A stretch of 64,000 nucleotides of DNA from Roseateles_B sp041913905. GTDB lineage: Bacteria > Pseudomonadota > Gammaproteobacteria > Burkholderiales > Burkholderiaceae_C. Position 1 is the first letter of the stretch. Every line of letters begins with the position of its first letter. Positions 1 through 9,310 of this stretch are shown in pieces. The notes beneath the pieces are model-generated. The model saw only the letters and a list, made by a program, of their open reading frames with translations, was not told the DNA's origin and did no database searches. Position numbers and translations under genes: made by a program. The stretch lies in the NCBI GenBank assembly GCA_041913905.1, contig JAYSEK010000009.1:83192-147191 (forward strand), in the 5' to 3' direction.

Positions 1-905
1 AAGAGAAAGCGCTTGAGTTCCGTGCTGGCCTGACGCATGGCCGGACTGAAACGGATCAAGGGCGGCGAACGACGCACGGCCTCCACATCCGCAGGCGCAT
101 GTTCGGCCAGCGCCGCCTCGCTGGCGTCGATGATGTCGTAGACCTGCTGCGACAGCATGCGCCGAATGGTCTCGAACAGCAGGCGCTTGCCTTGCAAGGC
201 GGGATAGGCCGCCAGCGTCTCGCGCAGGTAATGCTGAACCAGCGGCACGGACTCCAGTTGCTCCAGCGTCAGCAGGCCGGAACGCACGCCATCGTCGATG
301 TCATGGGCGTTGTAAGCCACCTCGTCCGCCAGGTTGCAGAGTTGAGCCTCGAGGCTGGGCTGGCCGCCAACCAGGAAGCGGCGGGCGATGCCGCCCGGTT
401 CGCGGGCCTCGATCAATTCCGCATTGCGCCGCGCGCAGTGCTTCAGGATGCCCTCGCGGCTCTCGAAGCTGAGATTGAGCCCATCAAAGGACGGATAACG
501 CTGCTCCAGGTGATCCACGACCCGCAGGCTCTGCAGGTTGTGCTCGAAGCCGCCGTGCGCCTTCATGCAGTCGTCCAGCACATCCTGTCCGGCATGGCCA
601 AAGGGCGTATGGCCCAGGTCGTGGGCCAACGCCACGGTCTCGATCAGGTCTTCGTCCAGGCCCAGGCTGCGGCCGATGGAGCGCCCGAGTTGGGCGACCT
701 CCAGCGAATGGGTCAGGCGGGTGCGAAACAGGTCGCCCTCATGGTTGAGAAAGACCTGCGTCTTGTAGACCAGCCGGCGGAAAGCCGAGCTGTGGACGAT
801 GCGATCCCTGTCCCGCTGGAACTCGCTGCGCGTGGGTGCGGCCGGCTCGGGGAAGCGGCGGCCGCGGGAAGCGTTGGCATGACAGGCGTAAGGCTTCAAG
901 GACAT
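1..905 (-). CDS. dgt: Deoxyguanosinetriphosphate triphosphohydrolase (partial, C-terminus beyond window)
   Basis: Cytoplasmic HD-superfamily enzyme that splits dNTPs, classically dGTP, into deoxynucleoside and triphosphate. I read it on the minus strand from the ATG at 905-903; it stays open to the left edge, giving about 301 residues of a family usually near 370-390. Near residues 38-52 is the conserved HSSAFRRLVYKTQVF stretch, followed by a FRTRLTHS metal-binding histidine region and, around residues 89-103, the HD motif AHDLGHTPFGHAGQD. The last visible residues (PLIRFSPAMRQASTELKRFL) match the family's C-terminal region, so the frame is intact. It starts 20 bp after the aroB stop and is probably the last gene of the pil-aro-dgt transcription unit. 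Confidence 0.9.
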   Translation of the reverse strand, partial: MSLKPYACHANASRGRRFPEPAAPTRSEFQRDRDRIVHSSAFRRLVYKTQVFLNHEGDLFRTRLTHSLEVAQLGRSIGRSLGLDEDLIETVALAHDLGHTPFGHAGQDVLDDCMKAHGGFEHNLQSLRVVDHLEQRYPSFDGLNLSFESREGILKHCARRNAELIEAREPGGIARRFLVGGQPSLEAQLCNLADEVAYNAHDIDDGVRSGLLTLEQLESVPLVQHYLRETLAAYPALQGKRLLFETIRRMLSQQVYDIIDASEAALAEHAPADVEAVRRSPPLIRFSPAMRQASTELKRFL

Positions 906-925
906 GCGCAACGGGGCTTCCAGAG

Positions 926-2059
926 TCAGACGCTGTGCCGCCGGATGACGTCGGCGACCAGCGCATCCGGCGCAGTGCGCATCACGGCCTGCCCGAGACG
1001 TTCGATCAAAACGAAGCGGATTTCGCCGTCCTCCGCTTTCTTGTCCACCCGCATGAGATCCATGAAGCGCGCCACGCCAATCGAGGCGGGCGCCTTGACC
1101 GGCAAGCCGGCTCGCTCGATGAGCGCGCTCATGCGATGGAGGAATGCCTCGGGCATCAAGCCCAAGCGCACCGACAGGTCGCTGGCCATGACCATGCCGC
1201 AAGCCACGGCTTCACCGTGCAGCCATTCGCCGTAACCCAGCCCGGTTTCGATGGCGTGACCGAAGGTGTGGCCGAAGTTCAGGATGGCGCGCAGACCGGA
1301 CTCACGCTCGTCCTGCCCCACCACCCAGGCCTTGATCTCGCAGCTGCGCTGCACGGCATAGGCGAGCGCCGATGGGTCACGTGCCCGCAGGGCCTCCACA
1401 TTCGCCTCAAGCCAGCCCAGGAACTCGGCGTCGGCAATGGGGCCGTACTTGATCACTTCGGCAAGGCCGGCCGACAGCTCGCGGTCAGGCAGCGTCTTGA
1501 GCGTGTCCAGGTCCGCGATGACGCGCAGCGGCTGGTAGAAGGCGCCGAGCATGTTCTTGCCCAGCGCGTGGTTGATGGCCGTCTTGCCGCCAACCGAGGA
1601 GTCGACCTGCGCCAGCAGGGTGGTAGGGACCTGCACGAACGGCACGCCACGCATGTAGATCGCCGCGGCGAAACCCGTCATGTCGCCGATCACGCCGCCG
1701 CCCAGTGCGAAGAGCACCGTCTTCCGATCGGCCGCGGCTTCCAGCAAGCAGGTGGCAATACGTTCAACGGACGACCAGGTCTTGTATGCCTCGCCATCCG
1801 GCAGCACAACGCAGAGCACCCGGGAATAGTGGCCACGCAGCTGCCCAGCCAAAGTCTCCAGGTACAGCGGTGCAACGGTTTCGTTGCTGACGATCAGCGC
1901 GCAGCGAGCCGAAGGCGGCCCCGCCCAGCTCTTGGGGTCGGTCAGCAATCCGCTACCGATGTGGATGTCATAGCTGCGGTCGTCCAGGGCGATCGGCACC
2001 TGGCGGACACGCTGCGAAGCATTCGCCGAGCCTGCAGGACTGGATGGATGAGCACTCAT
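926..2059 (-). CDS. aroB: 3-dehydroquinate synthase
   Basis: Second step of the shikimate pathway: converts DAHP to 3-dehydroquinate with NAD and a divalent metal. The ATG at 2059 (MSAHPSS...) gives 377 residues, about the family length; an upstream in-frame ATG at 2095 would add 12 residues without homology and is less likely. Visible signatures are the NAD-binding GGGVIGDMTGF at about residues 120-130, SSVGGKT at 154-160, and the three metal ligands expected in the family: Glu201 in LAEVIKYG, His264 in LNFGHTFGHAIE and His281 in WLHGEAVACGM. It lies between aroK (63 bp upstream) and dgt (20 bp downstream), the usual proteobacterial arrangement. Confidence 0.95.
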   Translation of the reverse strand: MSAHPSSPAGSANASQRVRQVPIALDDRSYDIHIGSGLLTDPKSWAGPPSARCALIVSNETVAPLYLETLAGQLRGHYSRVLCVVLPDGEAYKTWSSVERIATCLLEAAADRKTVLFALGGGVIGDMTGFAAAIYMRGVPFVQVPTTLLAQVDSSVGGKTAINHALGKNMLGAFYQPLRVIADLDTLKTLPDRELSAGLAEVIKYGPIADAEFLGWLEANVEALRARDPSALAYAVQRSCEIKAWVVGQDERESGLRAILNFGHTFGHAIETGLGYGEWLHGEAVACGMVMASDLSVRLGLMPEAFLHRMSALIERAGLPVKAPASIGVARFMDLMRVDKKAEDGEIRFVLIERLGQAVMRTAPDALVADVIRRHSV

Positions 2060-2122
2060 ACCATCCGAGTGTACGGGGCCACGTACGCCGAGCAAGCAAC
2101 AAGGCCTTCGGCAGTGCTGATC

Positions 2123-2698
2123 TCAGTCTTGCGCCTCGTCAGGACGTGCCGCCCCCACCGTGGCGGCGACGCGTTCGGCGGAAATCAAGCCGGCCAGCTC
2201 CAATTGCATCAACACCATGTTGACCAGCGTGGCCACCGAAGGCCGTCCCACCTCGATGGTGTAGTGGGCCGTGGAACGGTAGAGCGGGTCACGCTGTGCA
2301 TAGAGTTCGCGCAGCTTCTGCAAAGGATCCTTCACCTGCAGCAAAGGACGCTGGGTGTCATGGCGCAAGCGACGAAACAGCTCCTCGGGCGTCGACCTCA
2401 GGTACAGCACCGTGGACCGCTGCCGCAAGGCTTGGCGGTTCGCCTCACGCAGCACCGCGCCGCCCCCGGTGGCCAGCACCATGTCGCCGCAGCGTTGCAG
2501 CAGGTCCGCGATGACCTCCTGCTCGATCGCGCGAAAGCGCGCTTCGCCCTCGCGGTCAAAAAAACTTCGGATGCTCTCGCCCAGCTGCTTCTCGATCTCA
2601 GTGTCGGAATCGACGAAGCGCATGCCCGCCTGCCGAGCAAGGCTACGCCCGACGGTGGACTTGCCACCGCCGGGCATGCCGACGAGGGAGATGATCAA
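2123..2698 (-). CDS. aroK: Shikimate kinase
   Basis: Phosphorylates shikimate at the 3-hydroxyl with ATP in the cytoplasm. The 191-residue protein has a Walker A loop GMPGGGKST at residues 7-15, the shikimate-binding Asp32 and Arg56, the GGG triplet at 78-80 that holds shikimate, and Arg117 in the lid (QRPLL). These are the expected catalytic and binding residues, so it should be active. It starts 15 bp after the stop of the Ig-repeat lipoprotein gene and is followed by aroB, so it probably shares the pil transcript. Confidence 0.94.
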   Translation of the reverse strand: MIISLVGMPGGGKSTVGRSLARQAGMRFVDSDTEIEKQLGESIRSFFDREGEARFRAIEQEVIADLLQRCGDMVLATGGGAVLREANRQALRQRSTVLYLRSTPEELFRRLRHDTQRPLLQVKDPLQKLRELYAQRDPLYRSTAHYTIEVGRPSVATLVNMVLMQLELAGLISAERVAATVGAARPDEAQD

Positions 2699-2713
2699 GG
2701 CTCGCTGATCAAA

Positions 2714-5700
2714 TCAGTTGCATAGGATGTAGTCGCTTGGCGCCGCGCCGGAGTGGATCTTGACCGTCGCGAAGCTCTGATGCCCACTGGGCGATTGGAA
2801 CGTCAGCGTGATGGTGCCACTAATCGCCGTAGTGAAGGTGTAGTTCACCTGTATGGTCGTGGGCACCAGCGTATTGGGAATCGTGCCGCCAATCACCGTG
2901 GCAGACAAGCCAGCCGTCGCCGAGGCAGAGACCACAGTCCCAGCAGCCATCGGGTTATAAAAATTGGTGTTTGCATCTGCAACTTCTGGATAGAAGGATC
3001 CCGTCGTACCAGCGCTATAGAGTTGAGTACCACTGAGATCGAACACCGACTTGCTCAGCATTGCGCCGGCGGCCGTTGCCGCGTAGTCGTAGCCCACGGA
3101 GCGAGCCACCGGGCAGGTGCCGCCGCCGGGGACATAGACCGAGTACGGGCCCTTGGGCAAGGCAGTACCCCAGGTCGGGCGCGCATTCGATGTGGACCAG
3201 ACAGTCTGGATCGCTGCCCGCACAAACGCCTTGCCCCAGGAGCCCGTGCAAGTGCCCGGCTTGGAGGGCACGATGGCCCGCGGCGTTCCCACGGCCCCGT
3301 TGGTGCCGTCGTAGCGCTGGAACGGTGCTGTCGTGGCCGGCGTGCAGGTCGTCGCCCCCCCATAAGGAATGGTCTGCAAGTCGGACGCGAAATAGCCACG
3401 GAACTTGGGATCAAGGTAGGGATCACCCAGGTCTTCATAGTCCTCGCCGGAGGTGTACTGGTTGTCGCCATTCAGATCAAGGAAGCTTTCCTCGCCGATG
3501 GCATAGGCCAAGGTCGTCACGCGTCCGTCCCAGTCGGGCGGTCTCTGGCCACCCGAAATCGAACTGGCGGACACGACCGACAAGGATGTGGACGACCCCG
3601 TTGACGGGGCGGTCAGCACCTGTCCCAGCGTGTTGACAAAGTTCACCACCGTGGTCGGCGGCACTGGATTGCCCAGGCGGTCAGCCAGCACGGCAGAGTA
3701 GGTGTTGGTCGTGCCATCGGCGCTGAATGCTTCGATGTTGGCCGTCTTTTGCGACAGCGAGAAGCGCGACTGCGTCGGCAGGCCCACCGCGATGGACAAG
3801 TTGGCCGAGACAGAGGAATACACCTGCGTGCCATCGTCCGACGTGTACGTTGCGCGAATGGCGACCGGCGTCGGTACCGTGCCGGCGTTGACCAGCACGC
3901 GGACCTGGCCATTACTGTCAGTGGTCTTGTCCAGCACCGGCAATACGCCGCCGACGGAAGTCTTACCGTCCACCGTCAGACCACCCACGGTCGTCGTCGG
4001 CGTCAACTTCACTTTCTGGCCTGCCAGGCCAGCGCCATTGGCGTCATTGACCTGGAAGATCACCGTCGAGTTGGTCGGCGGATAGCCAGAGCTCGAGAGG
4101 TAAAGCAGCGACGGCGTGGCGGACACAAACGTCACACCCGCCACCGAGGGCGCAGCCAAAGGCAAGGTCAGTGTTCCATTGACCGTGCTGCCGACGACCT
4201 GCAGGCTCAGGGTATCTGAGGTCTGCTTGGCCCCGCAACCCATGTCCTGATAGGTGAAGGTGGCCGTGCCTGTGGTGGTGGTCGCGGTGGTTGGCGTCAG
4301 CGTCGCCTTGGCAGGCGATTGGGCAGCACATTGCGAAGCCAGGGTCAGTTGCACGGGCGCCCCTGCAGTGCCGGACAACTTCACCGTAATGAGCGACGAG
4401 CCGTTGGCCGCCAGCTTGCTGCCTGCCGGCACATCGGCAGTGAAGGACTGGATGCTCACCACCGTTGCCGTCAGCTGGAAGCCCACGCTGTTGGAGGTCA
4501 CCGTCTGGCTGCCCACAACCGTGCTGGCACTCACGCTGTCGGCTGCCGTCGACGTCGCATTGGCCGGAGACAGGGTCACGGCTGCGGTGCCGGTGGCGTC
4601 GGTCAGTGCCGTCACGGCGCTCAGGGCACCGAAGCCACGCTGCGTGCTGAAAGCCACCACCTGGCCGGGGATGGGCGCCCCGCTGCCATCCTTCAACACC
4701 GCTGTCACCGTGGCAGGTGAACCCGCAGTCACCGTCGTGCTGGACAGACTCAGCGCCAGCGCAGCCGAGCTGGTGGACGTACCCACGACGGCAAAGTTGA
4801 GCTGGCTGGACAGCACGCGATTGTTGTAGCTGATCGAGGCTCTGAGGGTATCGGCGCCAGGCTGCGTGCCCGATGTGGTCAGCACAACGACGGCATTGCC
4901 ATTGGCATCGGTCAGCGCTTGCACTTGGCTCAACTGGGCCAGTGTCGCACCCAGACTGAAAGCGATGACCTGGTTCGGAATGCCCACGCCATTGGCATCC
5001 TTCAGGCTGGCAGTCGCCGTAATGGACGACTTGTTGGTCAGGGTATTGGAGGACAGGCCGACCGTCAGAGCCGCCGTGGAGGTCGACGTTGCCGTGACCT
5101 GGAATCCCTTGTTGTCCGAGAGCGCCTTGCCGTTGTAGGTGACGGAAGCCACCACCGTGTCCGCACCCGTGATGTCGGTACTGACGGCCGTCAGCAGCAC
5201 CCGGGCGCTGCCATTGCCGTCTGTCAGTGCCGTGGTCGAGCTCAGCTGCGCCAGCACGCCGACACCGCTGCCAAAACTGAAGTTGACCACCTGCCCCGCC
5301 ACCGGGTTGCCACTGACATCCTTCAACACGGCGGTCACCGATGCAGGCGAACTGCCCGTCACGTTGGGACTGGAAAGCGTCACGGTCAGCGCTGCAGCAC
5401 CGGATGCCCCACCAACGACCTGGAAAGCCCTGTTGGCCGTCAGCGTGGTAGAGCCGATGGTGGCCGTCGCCACCACGGTATCGGCACCTGAGTTGCCACT
5501 GCTGCCTACGGACAACACGGCCACGGCGTTGCCGTTGGCATCGGTCAGGGCGCTGGCCACGTTCAACTGTGCCAGCCCGCCAGTGCCAAAGCTGAAGCTC
5601 ACCACCTGATTGGGAATGGCCGCGCCATTGGCGTCACGCAAGCTCGCCGTTACCGTCACGGTCGAACTGCCAGAGACCGTCGTGCCGGACAGGCTGACTC

Positions 5701-5842
5701 CGATCTGCGGGCTGTTCGCCCCCGGATACAGGGAGCTGCCGGCACCACCACCGCCGCCACAGGCCACCAGGCCCAGGCTCATCGTCATGGCCAGCAGCGC
5801 CATGAGCCAGCGGCCCAAGTGTTGTTGAAGGTAGTTCCTCAT
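2714..5842 (-). CDS. Large lipoprotein with tandem bacterial Ig-like (Big_1/invasin-type) repeats
   Basis: Predicted surface lipoprotein of 1042 residues; function unknown. I chose the ATG at 5842 because it gives an ideal lipoprotein signal: MRNYLQQ, a hydrophobic core, then the lipobox LVAC followed by a glycine run. From about residue 45 there are four clear repeats of roughly 100 residues, each containing a variant of LxDANGxxIPNQVVxFSxG, then ALTDANGNAxV, then ADTV; two or three more divergent copies follow. Such repeats are typical of invasin/intimin-type beta-sandwich stalks. The C-terminal third is different and includes an acidic DLNGDNQYTSGEDYEDLGD stretch resembling a calcium-binding loop, and several cysteines. 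It sits between pilQ and aroK, where many relatives have no gene, and may contribute to pilus-linked adhesion. That role is inferred from position only. Confidence 0.8.
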   Translation of the reverse strand: MRNYLQQHLGRWLMALLAMTMSLGLVACGGGGGAGSSLYPGANSPQIGVSLSGTTVSGSSTVTVTASLRDANGAAIPNQVVSFSFGTGGLAQLNVASALTDANGNAVAVLSVGSSGNSGADTVVATATIGSTTLTANRAFQVVGGASGAAALTVTLSSPNVTGSSPASVTAVLKDVSGNPVAGQVVNFSFGSGVGVLAQLSSTTALTDGNGSARVLLTAVSTDITGADTVVASVTYNGKALSDNKGFQVTATSTSTAALTVGLSSNTLTNKSSITATASLKDANGVGIPNQVIAFSLGATLAQLSQVQALTDANGNAVVVLTTSGTQPGADTLRASISYNNRVLSSQLNFAVVGTSTSSAALALSLSSTTVTAGSPATVTAVLKDGSGAPIPGQVVAFSTQRGFGALSAVTALTDATGTAAVTLSPANATSTAADSVSASTVVGSQTVTSNSVGFQLTATVVSIQSFTADVPAGSKLAANGSSLITVKLSGTAGAPVQLTLASQCAAQSPAKATLTPTTATTTTGTATFTYQDMGCGAKQTSDTLSLQVVGSTVNGTLTLPLAAPSVAGVTFVSATPSLLYLSSSGYPPTNSTVIFQVNDANGAGLAGQKVKLTPTTTVGGLTVDGKTSVGGVLPVLDKTTDSNGQVRVLVNAGTVPTPVAIRATYTSDDGTQVYSSVSANLSIAVGLPTQSRFSLSQKTANIEAFSADGTTNTYSAVLADRLGNPVPPTTVVNFVNTLGQVLTAPSTGSSTSLSVVSASSISGGQRPPDWDGRVTTLAYAIGEESFLDLNGDNQYTSGEDYEDLGDPYLDPKFRGYFASDLQTIPYGGATTCTPATTAPFQRYDGTNGAVGTPRAIVPSKPGTCTGSWGKAFVRAAIQTVWSTSNARPTWGTALPKGPYSVYVPGGGTCPVARSVGYDYAATAAGAMLSKSVFDLSGTQLYSAGTTGSFYPEVADANTNFYNPMAAGTVVSASATAGLSATVIGGTIPNTLVPTTIQVNYTFTTAISGTITLTFQSPSGHQSFATVKIHSGAAPSDYILCN

Positions 5843-5905
5843 GTCATCAAACTCCAGCGCGGCAGACGCAAGGTGCCCTGCACAGCTTTGATCATCAATC
5901 CATAA

Positions 5906-5924
5906 GACCGGCATCATGCCGGTC
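5906..5924 (-). terminator. Hairpin between pilQ and the Ig-repeat lipoprotein gene
   Basis: GACCGGCAT and ATGCCGGTC form a near-perfect 9 bp inverted repeat in the 94 bp gap after pilQ. On the minus strand it is followed by TTATGG rather than a real T-run, so it would be a weak or partial terminator, or an mRNA-stabilising stem. It marks a possible break between the pilMNOPQ unit and the downstream lipoprotein-aroK-aroB-dgt genes. Confidence 0.4.
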
Positions 5925-5936
5925 GATTTCCAACGC

Positions 5937-8096
5937 CTAGCGGCCAGTCACGCGTTCTGTCACCACCTTGGGGGTGATGAAGATCAGCAGCTCCGTCTTG
6001 CTCGAGGTCTTGGCCTTGTTCTTGAACAGGTTGCCCACCACTGGTACATCGCCCAGGAACGGCACCTTCTTGACGTCTTCACGCTCTTCCTGCGTGAAGA
6101 TGCCGCCCAGCACGACAGTGCCGCCATTCTCGACCAGCACCTGGGTCTTCACGTGCTTGTTATTGATGGCGTAGCCTTGGGGCGTCAGCACACCACGGCT
6201 GTCCTTGTTCACATCCACATCCAGGATCACATTGCCCTCTGGCGTGATTTGCGGTGTAACTTCGAGCTTCAGCACGGCCTTCTTGAAGATGGTCGCCGTT
6301 GCCCCTGACGAGGTTGCCTGGTTATAAGGTATTTCTTCGCCCTGCTCGATCAAGGCCTTGGCCTGGTCCGCCGTCACGACGCGCGGACTGGAAACGATCT
6401 TGCCCTTGCCATCAGCCTCCAGTGCCGAAAGTTCAAGGTTCAGGAACCGATTGGCCGTGGCGTTGAACAGCGTCAACGCGAAGGTCTGCGGGGTTCCGCT
6501 CAGCACGCTCGGGGCCGGCAGATTGATCATCTGCGTGTCGTTGAAGGACCTGCTCGCCCCCGGCTGCAAGGTCGTGCCACCTGCGGCGTTGTAATTGCCG
6601 CCGATCGCCACATAGTTGTTGCCACCGACGTTGTAGCCGGGAATGCCACCTTGAGAAGCGCGGATGTCATTGATACCCAGCTTGACGCCCAGCGAGCGCC
6701 CGAAGCTGTCGTCAGCTTCGACGATGCGTGCCTCGATCAGCACCTGCCGCACCGGCACGTCGATCTTCGCGATCAGTGCCTGGATTTCCTCGAGCTTGGC
6801 CGCCGTGTCATTGATAAAGAGCTGGTTGGTACGGCTCTCAGAGATGACGCTGCCGCGCGATGACAGGATGCGGGCATTGGTGAAGCCGCTGCCGGTCAAA
6901 CCCTTCATCACTTCCTCGGCCTTGACGTAGTTCAGCTGGATGGACTGCGTGCGCAGCGGCTCCAACTGAGCCAGTTGGGCCTTGGCTTCCAGATCCTTCT
7001 TTTCCTGGATCGCCAGTTCTTCCTTTGGCGCGATCCACAGCACATTGCCCGATTTGCGCAGCGCCAGCCCACGAGCCTGCATGATGATGTCCAGCGCCTG
7101 GTCCCACGGCACATCCTTCAGGCGCAAGGTCACGTTGCCGGTGACACTATCGCTGGTCACCACGTTGAAGTTGGTGAAATCAGCAATCACCTGCAGCAGC
7201 GCTCGCACTTCGATGCTCTGGAAATTGAGCGAAAGCTTGTCGCCCGCATAGCCAGGGCCCTGCACCAGCTTGTTGGGATCCACCTTCTGCGGACGCACCT
7301 CCAGAACGAACTGGTTGTCGCTTTGGTAGGCGCTGTGCTCCCATGCCCCCTTGGCCTCGACGATCACACGGACCTTGTCGCCGACCTGACTGGCGCTCAG
7401 ATATTGCACAGGGCTGCCGAAATCGGCCACATCCAGGCGCCGACGCAATTCCGGCGGCAGGCTGGTCTTGGGAAACTCCAGCACCAGGTTCTTGCCCTGC
7501 TGCTGGATGTCCACACCTACTTGGTTGCTGGGAAGGCTGATCACCACACGGCCGGCGCCGTCCGCTCCCCGGCGGAAATCGATATCGCGCAAGGTCTGGC
7601 TGGTAGCGTTCAGGCTGGGCGCGAAATGCAAAGGCTCGGCCGGCTTGCTGGCAGCCGGGGCCACGGCAGCCTGCTGCAACGGGCTGTTCTCCAGAATCAC
7701 CAGCAGGGCTTTGTCCTCGAGTTGCGCTCGATAGCTGGAGGCCTGGCGCAAGTTCAACACCACCCGCGTCCGCTCGCCGGCCTGGGCCACACTGGCGGAA
7801 CGCAGGTTACCTGCATTGATTTCCACCGTGTTGCGCCCCATGCCATTGGCAATGCCCGGAAGGTCCAGCGCAATGCGCGGGGGCGCCTGCACAACGAAGC
7901 CCGCGGGTACATCCTTGAGGCTTTCGCTGAGCTCGATGCGAACGACCTCCACACCTGCCTGCTGCAGCGTGCTGATGGACTTGATCGCGTTCTGGGCCCA
8001 TGCCTGGAGGGGCAGGCACGTTGCTGCCGCCGCTGCCATACCCACCGCCCAACGACGCCATTGAGTCATACCACTCATCTCCGACATATTCTTCAT
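5937..8096 (-). CDS. pilQ: Type IV pilus secretin PilQ
   Basis: Outer-membrane secretin forming the channel through which the type IV pilus passes. The ATG at 8096 overlaps the pilP stop as ATGA and is preceded by AGGAG, so I prefer it to the upstream start at 8141. The product is about 719 residues, with a signal peptide ending near AWAQ (residue 34), two N-terminal AMIN-type peptidoglycan-binding regions (about 38-140 and 165-260), an STN/N0 domain beginning at KLSLNFQSIEVRALLQVIAD, and a C-terminal secretin core ending in the conserved VPFLGDVPVVGNLFK and ELLIFITPKVV. Length and domain order match PilQ of other betaproteobacteria. It is the last gene of pilMNOPQ. Confidence 0.95.
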   Translation of the reverse strand: MKNMSEMSGMTQWRRWAVGMAAAAATCLPLQAWAQNAIKSISTLQQAGVEVVRIELSESLKDVPAGFVVQAPPRIALDLPGIANGMGRNTVEINAGNLRSASVAQAGERTRVVLNLRQASSYRAQLEDKALLVILENSPLQQAAVAPAASKPAEPLHFAPSLNATSQTLRDIDFRRGADGAGRVVISLPSNQVGVDIQQQGKNLVLEFPKTSLPPELRRRLDVADFGSPVQYLSASQVGDKVRVIVEAKGAWEHSAYQSDNQFVLEVRPQKVDPNKLVQGPGYAGDKLSLNFQSIEVRALLQVIADFTNFNVVTSDSVTGNVTLRLKDVPWDQALDIIMQARGLALRKSGNVLWIAPKEELAIQEKKDLEAKAQLAQLEPLRTQSIQLNYVKAEEVMKGLTGSGFTNARILSSRGSVISESRTNQLFINDTAAKLEEIQALIAKIDVPVRQVLIEARIVEADDSFGRSLGVKLGINDIRASQGGIPGYNVGGNNYVAIGGNYNAAGGTTLQPGASRSFNDTQMINLPAPSVLSGTPQTFALTLFNATANRFLNLELSALEADGKGKIVSSPRVVTADQAKALIEQGEEIPYNQATSSGATATIFKKAVLKLEVTPQITPEGNVILDVDVNKDSRGVLTPQGYAINNKHVKTQVLVENGGTVVLGGIFTQEEREDVKKVPFLGDVPVVGNLFKNKAKTSSKTELLIFITPKVVTERVTGR

Positions 8097-8623
8097 CGCC
8101 CCTTCTCCTGCAACTGGAGGGTACTTGTGCGCTCTATCCATTCGCCCGCCGCGTCCTGAACGACTTCCCGCAGGGTGATCTCGGTCTCAGTGATGCGCGT
8201 GATCCGGCCGAAATTGAGACCGAGGTGATCGCCTTGCTTCACCTGGTACAAGAGCGCGTCCACCTTCAACAGCGCATAGGGCTGCCCTTGCCTCGTCATG
8301 CTGCCCACCATGGTCATGGAGTCCAGAGGGTAGGACTCCAACGGATCCTTGCGGCGGTTCATCTCAGCAGTGAGCAGAGAATTGGGCTGGCTGGCTTCCT
8401 GCTTGACGGCAACTCGCAACTTCTGTGTGCTGAAGGGATCAACACTCAACGCAGCCTCATAAGGTTGCGGCGTGAATTTCTTGGGAGGCGACAGCGGCTG
8501 CACAGTGGCGTGCGTTTCGCGCTTCTGCTGCGCCATCCACTCCTGCAATTCAGATACGTCATTGCCGCAAGCCGCCAAGCCCAGGATCAGCACTGGCAGC
8601 GACATCCGGGTCAAGCACTTCAT
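8093..8623 (-). CDS. pilP: Type IV pilus assembly lipoprotein PilP
   Basis: Inner-membrane lipoprotein that links PilN/PilO to the PilQ secretin across the periplasm. It has 176 residues with a lipoprotein signal ending in GLAAC (Cys about 19), a disordered linker rich in Gln and Pro, and a C-terminal beta domain containing the typical QPYALLKVDALLYQVKQGDHLGLNFGRI. It overlaps pilO upstream by 4 bp and pilQ downstream by 4 bp, which suggests translational coupling. The size agrees with the family. Confidence 0.93.
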   Translation of the reverse strand: MKCLTRMSLPVLILGLAACGNDVSELQEWMAQQKRETHATVQPLSPPKKFTPQPYEAALSVDPFSTQKLRVAVKQEASQPNSLLTAEMNRRKDPLESYPLDSMTMVGSMTRQGQPYALLKVDALLYQVKQGDHLGLNFGRITRITETEITLREVVQDAAGEWIERTSTLQLQEKGR

Positions 8624-9306
8624 TTCTTGGCTCCCGACTTGGCTTTGCGCTGCTCCACAACCTCAGCAGAATCCAGGTAGCGATAGGTGCGAGCCATGGC
8701 CTCCATGCTCAATGTGCCTGCCAAGGCCTGATCCTTGCTTTGCAACACCACCAGACTCAGGTTATTGAGCGTCACGATGCGCGACAGATTGGCGATGTCT
8801 GCGGCGAAGGAGCCGATGTCGTGATAACGCCCGGACACCTTGATCGCAATGGGCTTTTCGGCGTAATAGTCGCGCACGACCTCAGCCCCCGGCCTGAAGA
8901 GCTCGAATTGCAGGCCGCGGCCAACCCCAGCGTTGTTGATGTCTGACAGCAAGGCATCCATTTCCGCCTTGCCAGGCAGTTGCTTTTCCAACTGGTTGAC
9001 GTACTCCTCAACCTGGCTCTTCTGCTTGCGCAACTCCGGCAGATTGACGGCCTGGGCCAGCTTGGTCTTGTAGTCCTGGCGGAGCCCAGGCTCCTTTGCA
9101 GCCTCGGCATCCAGCGCTGACTGCGCATCAGCCAGCACAAGAAACCAGCCAGCCACCACGGCCGCCGCGGCGGCAACCAAGAAGGTGAGCAGCCGTGGCG
9201 CCAGCGGCCACTGGCCAGGCTCCTGGGGGTTCAGGCCCCTGAATTGATCCTGGATGCCTTGGAACCAGGCGTTCAGGTCAAACTTGATGGAAGGATTGTT
9301 GGCCAT
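8620..9306 (-). CDS. pilO: Type IV pilus inner-membrane platform protein PilO
   Basis: Bitopic inner-membrane protein that pairs with PilN to form the pilus alignment complex. The ATG at 9306 (MANNPSIKFD) gives 228 residues; an upstream in-frame start at 9375 would lie inside pilN and is unlikely. There is one membrane segment (LLTFLVAAAAAVVAGWFLVL, about residues 39-58), a coiled-coil region and a C-terminal ferredoxin-like fold ending in KAKSGAKK. The start lies 4 bp after the pilN stop and the end overlaps pilP by 4 bp. Confidence 0.92.
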   Translation of the reverse strand: MANNPSIKFDLNAWFQGIQDQFRGLNPQEPGQWPLAPRLLTFLVAAAAAVVAGWFLVLADAQSALDAEAAKEPGLRQDYKTKLAQAVNLPELRKQKSQVEEYVNQLEKQLPGKAEMDALLSDINNAGVGRGLQFELFRPGAEVVRDYYAEKPIAIKVSGRYHDIGSFAADIANLSRIVTLNNLSLVVLQSKDQALAGTLSMEAMARTYRYLDSAEVVEQRKAKSGAKK

Positions 9307-9310
9307 GTCG

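Noticed and set aside
836..2725. Plus-strand open frame of about 629 codons over dgt, aroB and aroK
   Set aside because: Antisense shadow of three clear shikimate/nucleotide genes; rich in Arg, His and Gly and without motifs.
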